A DNA stretch of 64,000 nucleotides from Strigops habroptila (GCF_004027225.2 NC_044289.2:11077761-11141760); one strand, 5' to 3'; positions 1 through 13,900 are shown, numbered from the stretch's first letter. Notes: generated from the letters alone by a model not told the origin. Made by a program: numbers and translations.

Positions 1-224
1 TGATTTATCAATGGATCTTACAAACTGGCTTCCTGCTGCAAAACACACTCGAGAGCACTGAGCCTGTACTACAAATTCACACACACAAAGTTTTAAAATG
101 TATGGTGAGGGTGTCATGATACTGCAAAATTGAGTGTTCACAGGAAACCAAAGCAGGACACCTTGCTAAGCTTGACCTCCACAGTGTTTCACTGGCAGAA
201 GCAGAGTGATTGCCCCCTAATATG

Positions 225-298
225 AGTAATAGTTAAGTTCTGAATTTGCTCTTTGTGATAAGTAATAGTTCAGTCCTGCATTTGCTGTCTTTGTGAGA
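225..298. repeat. Imperfect tandem duplication, unit about 37 bp
   Basis: Two adjacent copies both begin AGTAATAGTT, at 225 and 261, and continue with a matching segment ending in TTTGTGA. The second copy carries a few substitutions and a 2-bp insertion. This is directly visible and is probably a local replication slip of no known function. Confidence 0.7.
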
Positions 299-3200
299 TA
301 ATGGCAAAAGGCTGTTCGTGGTTTTTTCAGGCTCTGAAGGATGGCTTACAATTTTTACTTAAAATGTGTGTTATTATAACTGTATTTGTTGCTGTGTTTT
401 TAGGGGTCTGTCCAGAACCCAGTGCCTTGACAGACCAGCAATGCAGTTCTTGTGAATATGTGGATGTTTTCTTTTCAAAGCTGTTTTTTCCAAGCACGTA
501 TTTAGTGCCATTACAGTTTTCAACCAATTTCACGCAAAGGCCATCAAAGCAAAGCAGAAACAGATGCACTGGTGCCCATGTGCATGTCAGAAAATTTCAC
601 CACACTAGCAGTGGTTTCTGGGCTGAGAAATAGTCCCTGCAAGAACACAGAGCCTTTGGTGAGATACAGCAGTATAAGCAAGGTTTATACTCTTTTCCTT
701 CCCTGCTTGGATGGGTTTCATCTCGCTGCCTTGAAGCTGCCTATAAGGTAAGTATCTACTCCAAGCTTTCCCTCTAGCCAGTGAAGATGACAGATGGGAT
801 AAATTTGTTCTCCGATACCTGATATACCACCACTCCCTTAATCCTGGCCTCTATTTACTGTCACAGCAACTTTGATGTCTTATTTTTAGATAAGGTTCTG
901 TGGCTTTAGAATTAAAATCTCATTGTAGCCAGATACTAATTGCAGTGAAAAAAACCAACGTGCAAAACCTGACGCATGCTGGTCAATGAGGAATATGCTG
1001 GGCACTGGTAATCTCGACTCTATTATCTGCCTGTAGGGGTTGAAATTTGGTTAGCATTATGTGGTTAGGCACCAGCTGGTGTTAAGATGTTGCTTAACTG
1101 AAGAGCCATTATTTACAGTTAATAAAGTGGATACCATGACACATTCCTTATGGCGTAGATGTGCTATCATATCTTGGCAACCGTAGCAGGAGGAATTATT
1201 CTGCCTGGCTTGCAGTCTTGTCTTCATTGTAAAAGGAAAAATAATGAGGGTGTAATTACTCAGCCTGGAACTAAATGAACTCAACTGAAAATGCTGAATG
1301 ATGAAAAATGACTTCTAACAGCTTCCCGAGCTTCGCTTGTTTGGATGGCATCACCAATGGTGCCAGTGTCAGCTCCTGGCTCTTGCTGGGCTGGATCCAC
1401 AGCCAGCAGGCACAGCTCAATTGTTTGGTTGGTGGTAGTGTCCCAGTTTGAAGTACTGGTAAGCCTTGCCAAAATAACCTGTTTACATGGGGAAGTCAGC
1501 ATGCAGCAAATTAGGATGAATTCACAGCACACAAGCCCCCTGTACTAATTTTTGGGGTAAAGAACCCCCTCATGTAGTAGTTTATATCAGTAATTCCTTT
1601 GCAGGTGAGATCACACACTCCTCCCTCCAACATTTCAATATCAAGTCTATGAGGTTTCTCTAATTTTGCAACTTAAGTTTATCTAATAAACTGGTAGATT
1701 CAACAAGTTGTCTTTTTTTTTTGCTTTGTGCAAATAAAGACAGGAAAAGGGGGGGGTCTGTCCTTTCATTAAATCTAGTTCTCAGTTTCACACAATTCCT
1801 TGTTAGCCAACAATGCAACAGCTAGCAGACTTCTCAAATTGGTTTAGATACCGAAAAGCTGGTGACCTTCTGCCTTCAGCACAGAAGTGGTGTGTCTGGT
1901 GGAGCGATGAGGATGAACTTCCCATAGCAATGAAGAGGTATAAAGGAACACTTCCAGATGCCCAACCGGCTACATTCTTGTTCAACTCATCCTTGAAGAC
2001 TGCTGAAATTTAATTGTATTATTAATGATATGCTGCAGCGCCTGGAGACTTGGATATATAATAACTAAAAAGGCCTCTTAGTCACAATAAAGACGATTTT
2101 CCCTCCTGGTTGCTTGCTTTGAGCCCCCATTTCTGCAGGAAAGCAGGCAGTGCTGCTGGGTAGCACACACCTCTTATCCAACAGTGAGATCTCCTCCTGG
2201 TTGCCACAGTGATGGAGAGAGCTGAGGCTGTTTGGGGTAGCAGTTCTGCAATTCAAGTGCCTGTTTGGTACAGCATTCCCTTGCTTAGAAGCTCAGTCAG
2301 TTGGTCAGGTCCCAGCAGCTACAGCTAGCTTGAGGAGGCAGATGTCTATTTAAATGCCATTGCTACATTATTCTTCCAATGGATAATCTGAATAAAGATA
2401 CTTGATGCTTTACCAGGCCAAGTTTTATAAAGCTGAAGACAATTACTTGAGAGATGCTATAAATTGAAATTATTTAATCCATAAAAGCGTGTGGCAACTG
2501 GGATCTGTGTGAAAACATTAAACTCTGTGTCCAGAAAGCTGTAATCCTGCATAAAAGTGAACATTTTAGACCTGCCTAAAAACCCCCAGCCCAGCTCTGG
2601 GCGCTGGGAGCAGAGGGCCATATGCAATGGTTGCTGAAATGCTCCCAGGTCACCAGGCAAACCCTCTTTTTAATTTCATGTACATTGTCAGCACAAACAG
2701 AATATGTTGTTCCCTGACCAGAACATGGAGCTCTTCCCATGGAGCGCCCTGAACTCCCGCTGCTCCCAGACAAATCGCAGGGATGCTGCCCCTCCCCAGC
2801 AGGGAGGCCCTTTGTGGCCTTGGGAACAGCTAGAACAGATAACCAGCTCCGTGTCTAAGGGCATGGGATGGCACAGGACACAGCAATAGCCTTGGCGAGC
2901 TTTCCTGGCTGTCACAGTGGCCAGCTGCTTCATAAGAAGGCATCTAGTTACATGTATCCCTTTAATGAACTGGCATGGAAAGCAGGGAATCATGCCAGGA
3001 GGTTAGGCTGAGTTTTTTCCCCAACCTTAGGTAGAGAGTGAGTGTACATGGTGCAGCCTGAAGATCACAGTCGTTTGAGCCACAACAGAGGATCCATAAC
3101 CTGCGTTTGAACCCACACCATTCCAAAGCAGGAGTGCTCTGTTCAGAGTACGTGGAATAAAAGCACGTGAAAGCCCCATTAGCTGAGAGCACAAGTCAGG

Positions 3201-6200
3201 ATCAAAATATTTACATGGCTTCAGCACATCTGCAACAGGAAACCTTGTCTGGTTGCCAAACACCAGGGAAAAATCATAACCGTTGGCTGGGTGGCTCTGG
3301 CATACATTATAAAGCTGCCAGAGATGACTATTTTCTTTTCATTTATTATCATACCCCTTCGCTTTCCAAAAGGGAGAAGCACAACTGCCAGCTCAGCCCA
3401 ATACTTGTTTTCTTCCAGCTACTCCCTCTAGCAGAAACAGAGGGATGAAGGGAAGGGGCATTTGAGTGGGGGCCTCAGATCATCTCCTGCTTCCCCATCA
3501 GCAAGACCCGAGCAGTCGGTCGCGATCAACTTAAGCAACACCTCTCCTGCTGCACCTTCTCATGCTGACAATCATGTTCAGCTCTTTCTGTGTATCTGAC
3601 CCTTCTCGGCAAGTGGAATGAACCTCTTTAATTAATACTTGCATAGTCTCCCCCTAAATACATCCCTGAGCTGACAGAGATGTTACTATTCACCCTGTCT
3701 CCCAAACAAGAAAGCTTTTACCACTGGGATGATTTTCTGGTGAAGCATGTGCTGAACACATGACCTTTGTGGGTTTACACAGAAGCAGCTTCTGGATTCC
3801 TTTAGACAAACAAATCCCTTACCCAGCAGGGTTTATGCTTGGTTTGTAGTCTTTGTGCCGCTAGCCAGCTGCCACGCTTTCTCCTATCAGCAGCAGGTAA
3901 AGTGCTTCTTATACAGAGTGTGTAAAGGAGTTTGTAATGGGCTTTGGGACCCTTTGGGTAAAACGTGGCATAGGGCAGAGCTGTCACTGACTGACAACTC
4001 TGGCTTGCCATGAGGTCCGAGTTTGAGACCTACTTGTATTTGTGGCAGCAGCAGAGGTAACTGTCCAGTGGCTTGTTTTGCAAGAGCCTTTGGACAGAAG
4101 AAATTCTGCAGAAATGAAGGATTAGAGGGTACGTGTCCATGCTGAGCTTTCAGCAGAGGCTTTGAACTGGTCTTTGGAGACGATTAAAAAAATTTCACTT
4201 CTTTTCCAAACTGAATACATTCCTTGTGGGGGGAGGGGGGAAAAGCAAGTTTGGGCTGAGACTCCATCCTATCTAGCCAGGGCTAAGCAAAACCTTTTGG
4301 AGGTGTTTGGCTTAGCAGAGAGAGGAGATAAGTTCTGTGGGAAATAGTGGCTGGGAAGTGGGAAGGGATGAGCTCAGGGAGTGAAATTGCCCAGAAGCCA
4401 AGTGCTGCCACTTGCTTTGCAATGAAAAGCTTTATCATCTCTGCACAGATTACTGCAGCTAAAAATAGCCCCAGCTCAAAGTAAACAGTTTTTGGAGCAT
4501 GCTCTGCCCTGCTGGCATGTCAGCCCCATGCCAAGGACTGTGCCAGCAGCCACGGTGCCTGTCCCTGCGGTCCCAGCACCGAGACGGGCTCCCCACCGCC
4601 AGGCCCTGCCCACTGAGAGAGGTGACCTGGAGGGGTTTGCTAATGAGTTTAGCCTTATTACAAACTTTTTTTTTGTGTTTCGCTTGTTGATGAACCCTTC
4701 TGGATGAACAACTTCTATAAAAACAAAATGGGTCTGAACACCAAGTCGGTCATCCAGACACCCCGGCACCCACTGTCTCCTCCCTAATCAACAGCAAACC
4801 ATGTCCTTCCTCTGACAGCAAAGAGTGGCTTGTCACTAAAGCCTGCTTTTACCTGTTTGTTTCTCTTCTTCTCATGAGTCTCCGAGTGCAAGCTGTTATT
4901 TGATGGCTTAAGACATCCACACTTCCCTTAGGAAGACCAGCAAGACCACTGAAATATGTTGTGTAGCAGCTTCGATCAAAGGTTTATTTTAAGTATTTAT
5001 TTTGGGAGAGGAAGTCCGGAAAAAAAATCAGGTTGTCACATTTTTTCCATGCGTATCTTGTGCCACTCCACATTTCCTTGCAATCTTGATGACATCAAGT
5101 GACACTGAGAGCTCAATGCCTGGGAAATGCAGCGGGAAGCTGCTCTTACGTGAGGAGGCTTCATGCGACATCAGCGGGCGATCGCGGCGCTGCTCTAACC
5201 CTGGCAGCACAAGCCTCCGAGGGAAGCGAGGCTCAGGCTGCAACAACATTCAGGTCAGAGGCAGGTCAGATCCTTCTGAAGTGACAGCTTGTCTTCTGGG
5301 GCTTTGGAGCTTCCCAGAGCATCCTTTGTGGTGGTGGGTTCTGTTGCACCACAGCACTGCTCTGGGGGTCGGTTTCTTTATGTTAGCACCCTCAGGGATG
5401 CTCTCACCTCATTTTGACACTTGCCCTGTGAGACTGTTCTGACTGTGTCCCTCCTCCAGCTAAAGGCTGACAGTCACCCTGTGAGACAGCTGCTCATTCT
5501 TCCTTGTGCCGTGCTCTCTTGCCCTGTGCTGTCCCAGAGCAGTGAAAGGTGGCACCTGCAGCACAGGCTGCAGGGCTGTAGGACCGTCCCTTCCCTGGGG
5601 TGTTGGTTTCTGCATCGCACTCTCTAATGCAGAGCTAAGAGAAAAAGCCACAGTTGTCTGCAGACCAACTGTCTGGTCAACAGCAGCAGCAGTTGACAGA
5701 ACAGAACCAAACCTCCTCTTTCCACAGTGGCAGATGCTGTTACCACGAGTCCCAGACGACACAGCCCAATATAATGCAGATGGATGCAACAGGCAGCAAA
5801 ATCCTCACCAAAGACAAGTGTGTTAGTGAAATAAATGCTGATTGTGACTTTGGCTGAATCAGATGGCTTAAGGCTGTAACACCATCCATCATGTGCAGCA
5901 TGCCATCCCAGGCAGCTGTAACATCTTCTCAGTATAGCAAGATAAAGACTGCATTTATTCCTAACCCACACCTCCGGGTGAATGTCTTGTAGCGTATGAA
6001 GCAATAGGACAAGAGACAGTGAACCTGAGAATGAGCTAGAAATTTGGGTGGATTTCCAGAGAATAAAGTCAACTTTCATTTTATGTTCATGCATTAAGAT
6101 TTCAGGCAAACTTTTTGTCATCTTAGGATTCATTTTTTTTCCTGAGGGAAGAGGAAAAAAAAAAAAAGGAAAAGCTCTGTAGAAAATGCCAAACTGCATT

Positions 6201-6734
6201 TTTCTACTTAAAAAGAGTTCTGATGGAAAACATTCGACCAGTCCTTGTAGGGAATAGTACTGGATGAGGAGGTCACTGGAAGGACACATGAGAGTGCGCA
6301 GAGGATGGACTCTGATGGATGCTTGGGGGTGCTTGTTCCCAGGACCAGACACACGGGATTGAGAGGTTTGAGTAAGACAAGACACATCTTATTTTAAAAG
6401 CACATATACTGTGCTCCTGGCTTTCTGAAGTGCTCTGTTGTTGCCTATTGCTATATCTTGCCTGCATTGGAATGATGCTGGCCACACGCTGCCAAGAAAA
6501 TGACTGGGCTGCCGGTGTAGCATTCGCATCCTTACCAGGTTTAGCCTTCAAACCCCACAGTCGTGGTGTTCGCGTAAAGCTGTAGCCTGGATCCCTTTCA
6601 AATACAAGCTGGAGTAAAGAGAAAACTGCAGTTGTGGCCAAGCCAGTGTAGCAATCTCCTGGAGCTGTGCTGGTCCCTTGGCACAGTGTGGCAGAGCCCT
6701 TCTCCCTCGTGGCATCTCATGAAGACAGGCAGGA

Positions 6735-6772
6735 CGAAAGTAAGTTACTACTTACTTTCGGGTAAGTAGTAA
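6735..6772. other. Two overlapping, mutually exclusive perfect hairpins
   Basis: A first inverted repeat pairs 6735-6744 (CGAAAGTAAG) with 6751-6760 around a 6-nt loop. A second pairs 6745-6755 (TTACTACTTAC) with 6762-6772 around the loop TTTCGG. Both arms are perfect, and they share 6751-6755, so only one hairpin can form at a time. No gene lies next to it, and a role is not shown. Confidence 0.75.
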
Positions 6773-8249
6773 AGCGTGACTCAAAAGCACTGGAGAGAGA
6801 TGACTTTCTGCCAAATGATATATCTCAGAATATCAAACTGGCTTCTCAGGGCTGGCTTTGAAATAAAATCGAGCAGAACCAGGAGACAGAGCTACACGAG
6901 GTCAGTTTGGGGAGGCACTGAACACGGGTATGTTTTGCTCCATTGAGGTTTGTTCCCCTTCCTCCATGCCTCAGTATTGGTATCAGGGTATTTCCTGCAC
7001 TGCCTGCTGCTTTTGTTGGTGTTCTTATCTCTTCCTGCGTACGATGGCAGGGGTGTGGGTATCCGTCATGGCAAACAGCACGCTTTCAGGCACACAAAAC
7101 CAGATCCTGGCTGGAGGCAGTGAGGCCAGCAGAGATGGAGCAGGTCCGGCTGCACAGCCAGTGCCAGGGCAGGAGGACAAGCTGGTGTTCCTCACTGCAG
7201 CAAATGGGCCCCATGTGTCATGGGAGAGCTGCAGAATGGCAGAGATGCCACTTCTGTGTGTTCTGGTGCTCAGCGAGATGTGGGTTGGGACAGCCAACTC
7301 TTCCTGGCTCACACTGCTCACTTTGAACATGACCTAAAATAAAGGCTCATCTATCTGGAGCACGGACTGGAGCAGGTCCTTGGCAAACACCCTTTGTGCT
7401 GTCCCAGTTGAGTGATGCCACTTCTCCCTCTTACAAGGCTGAGGATCCCAGTGTCCTTACAGCAGGGGTGGGGTGAGTCTGTCACTCCCTTAAGTAAAGC
7501 AATCAGCACTATTGAGCCCTGTTCCAGTGTGTGTGTTCAGGCAGGAGCAGGCATCAGTGTGCACACCCTGTGTGCTCACACACCTTCCCACCACATTGGT
7601 AGGACAACCAGAGACCTGGCACTGCAACCAGCTTGTTGTCTGGGGTTCAACCGCCTGGTAGGGTGTCCAAGGCTGATGTGACACAAGGAGGGGACACCAC
7701 CATTCCTGAGCCCCTGTGGTGCCAAGACCAGCCTTCCTCTTCCGCAGTGGCCCTGAGCTCGCTGAGGGCTCCCGGGCTGTGAGCAGGGCAGACACAAAGG
7801 TATGTGCTTGATATGCAGTATTGCCTTGCGCTAAGCACCTTCCCTCCCCTTAAACTTAGGAGCTGTCACCAGCTCAGCATTTCACCCCCAAATAAGGCTG
7901 GCACCCAGGGACAGATGAGCTGAAGTTCGCTTGGCTTCTACCCCATGGGAGTCAGTGGAGCAAAAGGAGCTCTAAAAAGACACGAAGCTATTTTTTTCTT
8001 GGGAGGCACCTTCCCAGTGCTATGCCGGGTAAAATAGCCCTGACTGCATGGGGTGCAATGGTGGTGCCTTTGGCCAGGCCCTCATGGAGAGGATGAACGG
8101 TGGGATGCAGCAGGGACACGCATCCGAGCGATGCACTGGAGAGGCTGTGGGAGCAGCGGGCAGGAGGAAGCGCCCTGCAGCAAAAGCCTCAGCACCCAGC
8201 ATCGAAGGAAGGATGTTTGGGCACATGCAGCTGCTAGGAGATGGGGTTA

Positions 8250-8607
8250 CAAGGCGAAGCTAAACAAAGATCGCTGCGAAGAGGAAACAGATCCCTCCTG
8301 CCAATGTAAGGTAGGAGCCGAGCGGTAGCTGCTTGACATCATCGGGATGAGCATTGGATTACAGCAGGCAGGGACTGACTCGGGAGCGGAGGAGAACACG
8401 CCCCTTGGCCCCAGAAGTGCAACTTCATTTAGCAGCTCCCAGTAGAAGGAAACTGCAAGTCTGAAACTGGCTGTGACTCCCCCGGCCAGCTTGGCTGCTC
8501 GCCGCGGTGGGCAGGGACACCGGGAGGGTCGAATCCAGCCTCCAGCTCTTCCTCAGCAGCGGGGCCACGTAACTTGGGATTCGAGAAGCAGCGGGAGCCG
8601 GGTGGCT
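8250..8607 (+). promoter_or_regulatory. Candidate CpG-rich promoter / first non-coding exon
   Basis: CpG dinucleotides are denser here than in the flanks, especially at 8480-8600. A full consensus donor (GTAAGT) follows at 8608-8613, as expected for the end of a first exon on the + strand. PKIG is the only + strand gene recognised downstream, and mammalian PKIG has non-coding 5' exons, so this could be an alternative PKIG first exon. No transcript evidence is available. It could equally be a fortuitous GC-rich patch. Confidence 0.25.
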
Positions 8608-11600
8608 GTAAGTAGGGCTGTGCACGCTGCTGCGGGTGCGTGGGGCTGGTGATGGGCTGGGGTGGTTGGTGGCCAGGAGACCTGTCGGGCAGCACGGCGA
8701 GAGGCTGCTCTCCTGCTGCCCCAAAATGGGAGCTGGAGCCCTGTTACAAAGGGGGGATTTGTTTAGTTAACTTTCAGCATACCAGCTGCAAACAGCGAGA
8801 TTTTTGCTGCCCACAAACCATGGGCTGAAAAACTAAGCTGCATCCCGGTTTTTCTGTGGCTGGGAGAAACGGTTAGTAGGCTGATGGCAGGGAGGTGGCT
8901 GCTTTTTCACTTGGAAAATCGTGCAGTTCAGGACTTGCTGTGAAGGGGTGGCAGGGAGAGCAGACTTGGCAGTTAGAAATCACAAAGGGCCGCATGGATC
9001 AGTGACCCCCGTGGGGATTTTCTGGCCTCGTTTCTGACATGTGTCCATTTATTCTGAGCGACTCCTGGAGGGAATCCCTTAGAGCGCCGGGGTGGCTCTG
9101 TGCTTGCAGGGGAGTGGATGCCAGCCGGTGGGACAGGCACCCAGCATGCCGTTTGCGTAGGGCCGTGGTGTGAATCCATCCTTATGGCTTCAGGAGCTGC
9201 AGGGCTCCCCGTCGAGCTGCAGGCACAAGTGAGAGCAGCGGCAGGAGCAGGCTCAGAGACTCGCTGGCATCCAGCTTTCCAAGCAAATGTTTTAAAAGGC
9301 AAAGACTTGGGATAAAAAAAGAACTGCTGTGTGGTGGTATTCTCAGGAGGCTTTGCAAATTCCTCCACCTCGGAGCTGTGTGCCTTTCTCTTCTTTCTCT
9401 GGATTCCCCTAAGCAGCTGGTAGTGAGCCACGGTGGTGAGCTTTCACATGCATGTAATGCCTTGGCCCCAAGGGGGTGTTTGGGAAACGTTTCCTTTTGC
9501 CTGGTTGGGGTGGATGGTTCTGTAGAACAAGAGCCAAGTATAACTGTGAACCCAGAAGCGATGCCCTGGGTGGCTGGGCTGGTGGCTCAGACTGGGAGGG
9601 CGACATGCTGGGTCAAATGAGCAGGAGGCAACTGCAGCAGGGATGCTGCAGAAGGGTGAGGAGACTTGTGGAGCTGGGATGACTTGACCGGGTGACAGAG
9701 ACCATCAGGGTCTGGGCTGCTTGTTGGCAGTGAGGCTGATGTGCTTGGCTTGGGTAGCTGCGGAGCAGACCTTGACTTCGGAGACTTTTGGCTGGAAAGG
9801 GCCACAGTGCTAATGCACAGCCACCCAACTGAGAAACTGTCACGTTTCCGCTCTCGTGAGGGATGGTGCTTGGCAGAGAAGGATGCATGGAGAGATCCTC
9901 GACGGTTGGATTCATTTATAGCACAGATGCAGGTTAAATGGCCATTCACAAAGATGGATGCACCAGTAGTGCTTAACGTACCTCAAGGACAGAACAGGGC
10001 ATTGAGCCCTGCAGACATTGTTCCACATGGATGTACGAGTGCCCCATGCCATCATTTTTAGGGACACTTTCCAGAGAGTGCAGACTCTGTTTCCTCAGAG
10101 AACTGGAGACCATTAAATATAGCACATAGGCTCCCAGTGTAAGCAGCCTGGTCATGAAGAGATGAAAATCCAGGAGTGTTCATAGCCATGCATCTACCAA
10201 CCCCTGGCATTTCTGTACTCAGTGGCTGATTCTGAGGAGCTGCACAGGCATATGGTGATCTCCAATGTGGAGTTTTGCTTTTTTCCTTTATCCTCTTTTT
10301 CCAAAGAAAAGTAAATCTACTTTTGAGCCCACTCAGAGGAATACCCACAGGCACACACAACCCTGCCAGCCAAAATAACTATGGAAAATGTTTTCCAAGT
10401 TGCTAACAATTCCTGATCTCCCACATTTCAGAGCCAGTTCCTGCAGCATACTGCTGTGCATTAATCCCTCCAGCCTGTCTGGGCAACCAAACACCAGCAT
10501 TGTTCCTATTTTACATGGGCTCCACAGAGCAGATGATTTTCCTGGGCTCATACAGGTCTGTGGCAGAATCAGAGATGAATCTGCAATTCCATAAGGAGCA
10601 GCAGAAGCTTCAACATAGCTTTTTGTTTGCCTTTGTATGCCACCCTGCTCAGGTCTCTTCCATTTTCACATTCCAATTGTTTCTCCACACTCTTAAGGGT
10701 TTCCTTAGCGTCAACAAAGCTGTATATATGGACTGACCCAGAAAACACATTTTCCATCACAGTACTTAGAGAGTATGAGAGGGGGAAAACCCCATACTTC
10801 CAGCTGTCTCTAGTCCACAGCTAGAAAAAGCCAAGTCATTAAGGGAGCTCCTCCCAGGGCTTCCCAGCACCAGCCAGGGAGAAGGGAATGTTCACCTCTT
10901 GGGTGGACTTTGTCACAACGGCAGTTGGAGAAGTCAAGACATTGCACCAGGACTCAGCTGGCACCTGTAGCACAAGCAGGAAAACCAGCATTTGGACTAT
11001 GAACCACCTATTCCCCTCTGCCAGAACCCTCATTCTCTTCAAGCCTGGGGTGATATGTACTTTACACCACCCCTTTCTGGTTCGCATGACGAGTTCCCAG
11101 ACGCTTCCTTCCCAGCACAGCCCCGGTGCTCTCTGCACAGCATCTCCACCCCAGCTTTCATGCAGGCGTGTTGCCAGTCAAGCCGCTGCCTCGAGAACTC
11201 CCCGGTCAGCACCACAATGGCAACTTCTGTTGATACTTGCAATGATGTAATAAGCCAAACATATCCCCACTGGAGCGTCATCAGCTTCGCTGGAAGTACT
11301 GCTTCCTCAAAGTGCAATTCATCTGTGGTGCTCATTGCCATGAGATACTGCTGAAACTGAGAGCTCAGAAGGCAATATGATGGGTATCAGGTAGTTATCT
11401 TGGTAACAAAACAATCCTGGGTATGATTAAGAGGATATTGCATTTTAAGGATTATAAAACCTCTTGGTTCAGAGTCATTAGTGACTTATGAAAAACATTC
11501 CACTACAATTACAAGGCTTTTTGTACCTCCGAGGCCAAGGATGCTGGCTGCTGCTAGGGACAAGGCATTAAATGAGGCAGCCTCAGTCTGCTCTGGGAGG

Positions 11601-12785
11601 ACAGGGCTCCTGTTCTGGTCAGCGATATGTCCAGCCTCTTGTTTACCCAGGAGTCAAGAGACATGAGAACAGCCTTCGCCCTGCTGCCATCACCTCGCTC
11701 GAAAACAGAAAGGATTTCCTCTTTGGATCAAAAGCAGCACCAGAATAGCTGTTGTGTAGAATAATGCTGAATTCTGCCAAGAAGTATTCTGGAGGGGTTT
11801 TTTTTGAACATATATTAATTTTGAAGTCATGCTAAATTAATTTTGAAGCCATGCTGAGAGCACCGAGTTTGTTTCGTGTGTTTGTCCCTTTTAGGTAACT
11901 CCATGATACCATGGGGTATGGATGCATAGCTATCCAATGAACATTCCCACAGGGATCCCAAAGTAATCCATGGTACCCTGATGGATTATAAGACTACATA
12001 AGGAAATTTCACAGAGTGTTCTTTAACAAGTTGCTTTAGCCCATCCTTAGTCACACTGCATGGATTAATCCAGCACCCTTAAATATCCCAAACTCTGTGT
12101 GGGATATTGCCCGGCCTTTGCACAGAGGGGCCTTCAGAGCTCTGCCCATTGCCCCAGGACTGCATGAGCCAGAAGAGGTTAAACCTTTAGGGATGGAGCA
12201 AGGGGCACAGCTTCAGACTTGAAATGCCCAAGCAAGGGCTGTGGGAAGAAACATCTGGCCAGGGCTGTAGGGTTGGAAAGCCAATACCAGTTGCTGAAGA
12301 TTTTCTGTCTCCGAAAATCAGGTCTTCTTTTGAGAGAAAGACAGAGAAAATGGGGGTTTCCTCCCACATCCTGTCAGGAACAGGGCTGCTCAGTGATAAC
12401 TTCTACTTCAGAGCATCATTGCTCCAATTTGCCTCAAGCCTCTCTTGGCAGAGGGCCACGTATTTTGAGATATTTTGCAACACATCTGAAGCGCTGGAGG
12501 TTTAACTGTTTGGGCTGTGGAACACATGAGCTAGAGCAAGGAAGGAAGGCAAAGGAGGAAAATAAAGACTCATGGATTTCCAAAGTTGGCTTGCTTTCTT
12601 CCTTCCTGCTTTTGTTTGCCTGCTTGGTGCCCCAAAAGAGCCATGTATATTCCCAGGGTTGTGGGAATACTGTTTCTTTTCCGGCCCAGTGTTTTCCAGT
12701 AAGCACCTCACTGTAAATGGGGTAAACACTAACAAAAGTGTATTGTTAAATCCCTGTGCCTTTGTATTGCTCCTGTCATGATCAT
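8608..12785. other. Non-coding stretch, no recognised gene
   Basis: No exon, RNA gene or known repeat was recognised except the short tandem copy at 11814-11856. The longest open frame here (12219-12716, 165 codons) lacks any domain or coding signature I can name. The stretch is probably intronic or intergenic upstream of the PKIG coding exons. Confidence 0.5.
11814..11856. repeat. Short tandem duplication, period 22 bp
   Basis: ATTAATTTTGAAGTCATGCTA at 11814-11834 recurs at 11836-11856 with two differences. The element is AT-rich and local, with no sign that it is functional. Confidence 0.7.
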
Positions 12786-12789
12786 AATT

Positions 12790-12990
12790 AGTATTTTCCA
12801 CGTCTGTAAATCTGTCATCTGCAGATCTGAAAGTGCTTTACAAATATCTGAAGCATCTAGCAAGGGGAGCAATTATTAATAGCTCCATTTAACAGATGGG
12901 CAAACAGAAAGCAGCAAGTGCCCTGTCCTTGAAGCAGGGCCAGAGCCAGCAAGTAGTCAGCTCCGAAACTTGGGAGTTTAAAAAGTGGGT
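12790..12990. repeat. Probable ancient MIR-like SINE fragment
   Basis: The segment contains a GTGCTTTACAAA motif followed about 60 bp later by TTTAACAGATGGGCAAACAG and then a degraded stretch matching the usual gene-desert SINE tail. This order resembles the core and 3' part of old amniote MIR/CORE-SINE families. Similarity is by eye only, boundaries are approximate, and a chance resemblance is possible. Confidence 0.35.
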
Positions 12991-13900
12991 CACAAAAATA
13001 AAGGCTGTAGATCTGTCCCACATCGGAAAAAGATAGGGAATCGTTCCAGTCAGAGCAGTACTCAACCCAGATGAACCAGACTGATGAATTGCTGGGTGAG
13101 CTAATGCTTACATGGTTAAATGGTTTACCTCTTGCTTTCTGTTCTGCTAATATTTGTTCCTGGGATAAAGTGAAAAAAAGCACAGTCCATGATGTTCCAA
13201 AAAGTCTGAAAGCTGAAACAGCTGCTAAAATAAGCAAGTGTCTTGTTGGCTGGGCTGTGCAGGTCAGGGGATTGCAATGCACCCACAGATGTTAAGGCCA
13301 CAGAGGAAATGGCTTTGAGGGGGGCTTGGGGACAGCAGGATAAGGCGCAGCTGTGTGCAAACAGCAGAGAAACCCGAGGACCCAACAAGGAGACCAAAAG
13401 CACCAGATCAAACTTCCCCTTTTGCCTCAGAGCCTGATACTGAAGTTTCACTTCTTTAAAGGGCAGTGGAGCTGCAAACCAATATGCATTTATACTCTCG
13501 AGGCAGCCATGGGGTCCCTCCATGGTGCAGGTCAGGAGACACAAGTTGCTGCAGTTCTCCCCAGCACATCCACAGAAGGTCAACAAAAGGAGAAGCAAAA
13601 CCAAAGAGAACTTCTCTGTGAAGCCAGGCCCTGGCTGGACTTCCCTTGCTCTTAGACACAACAGGCCACACCTCTAATAGCACAAACCCTCCTGAGAAGG
13701 TGCCATATGACCACCACCATCCGCAGCCCTTCAGTTGGTGCCTTCATACTCACCAAGACAGGCTCAGACTGAGCCCTGCCAGACCCCACGTCCCCTTTGC
13801 TGTCCTAGTCACAGCCAGTGGGAAAAGCAGCTGAGCTTTAAGCTTCCCAACAAAAGCACAGAGAATGTTTTCTTATGCTTATTTTCTTTTCCTTCCCCAG

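Larger units (their letters stand above)
1..8249. other. Non-coding stretch, no recognised gene
   Basis: I see no exon of a known protein on either strand. Open frames here are short or lack any recognisable domain. Apart from the tandem duplication at 225-298 and the paired hairpins at 6735-6772, the content is ordinary unique sequence with homopolymer runs. A perfect 5' splice-site consensus (AAG then GTAAGTAT) occurs at 745-755, but no matching acceptor or conserved frame goes with it. A small CpG cluster lies at about 5160-5240. By position this could be PKIG upstream or 5' intron sequence, which is inference. Confidence 0.5.

Noticed and set aside
5624-6385. 253-codon open frame on the - strand
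   Set aside because: It has no recognisable domain, includes a low-complexity FPFFFFPL stretch from a poly-A run, and has no splice or promoter context. Length alone is not enough in 64 kb read in six frames.
12219-12716. 165-codon + strand frame starting MKCPSKGCGKK
   Set aside because: The early Cys pair suggested a zinc finger, but no full finger spacing follows and opposite-strand frames overlap it.
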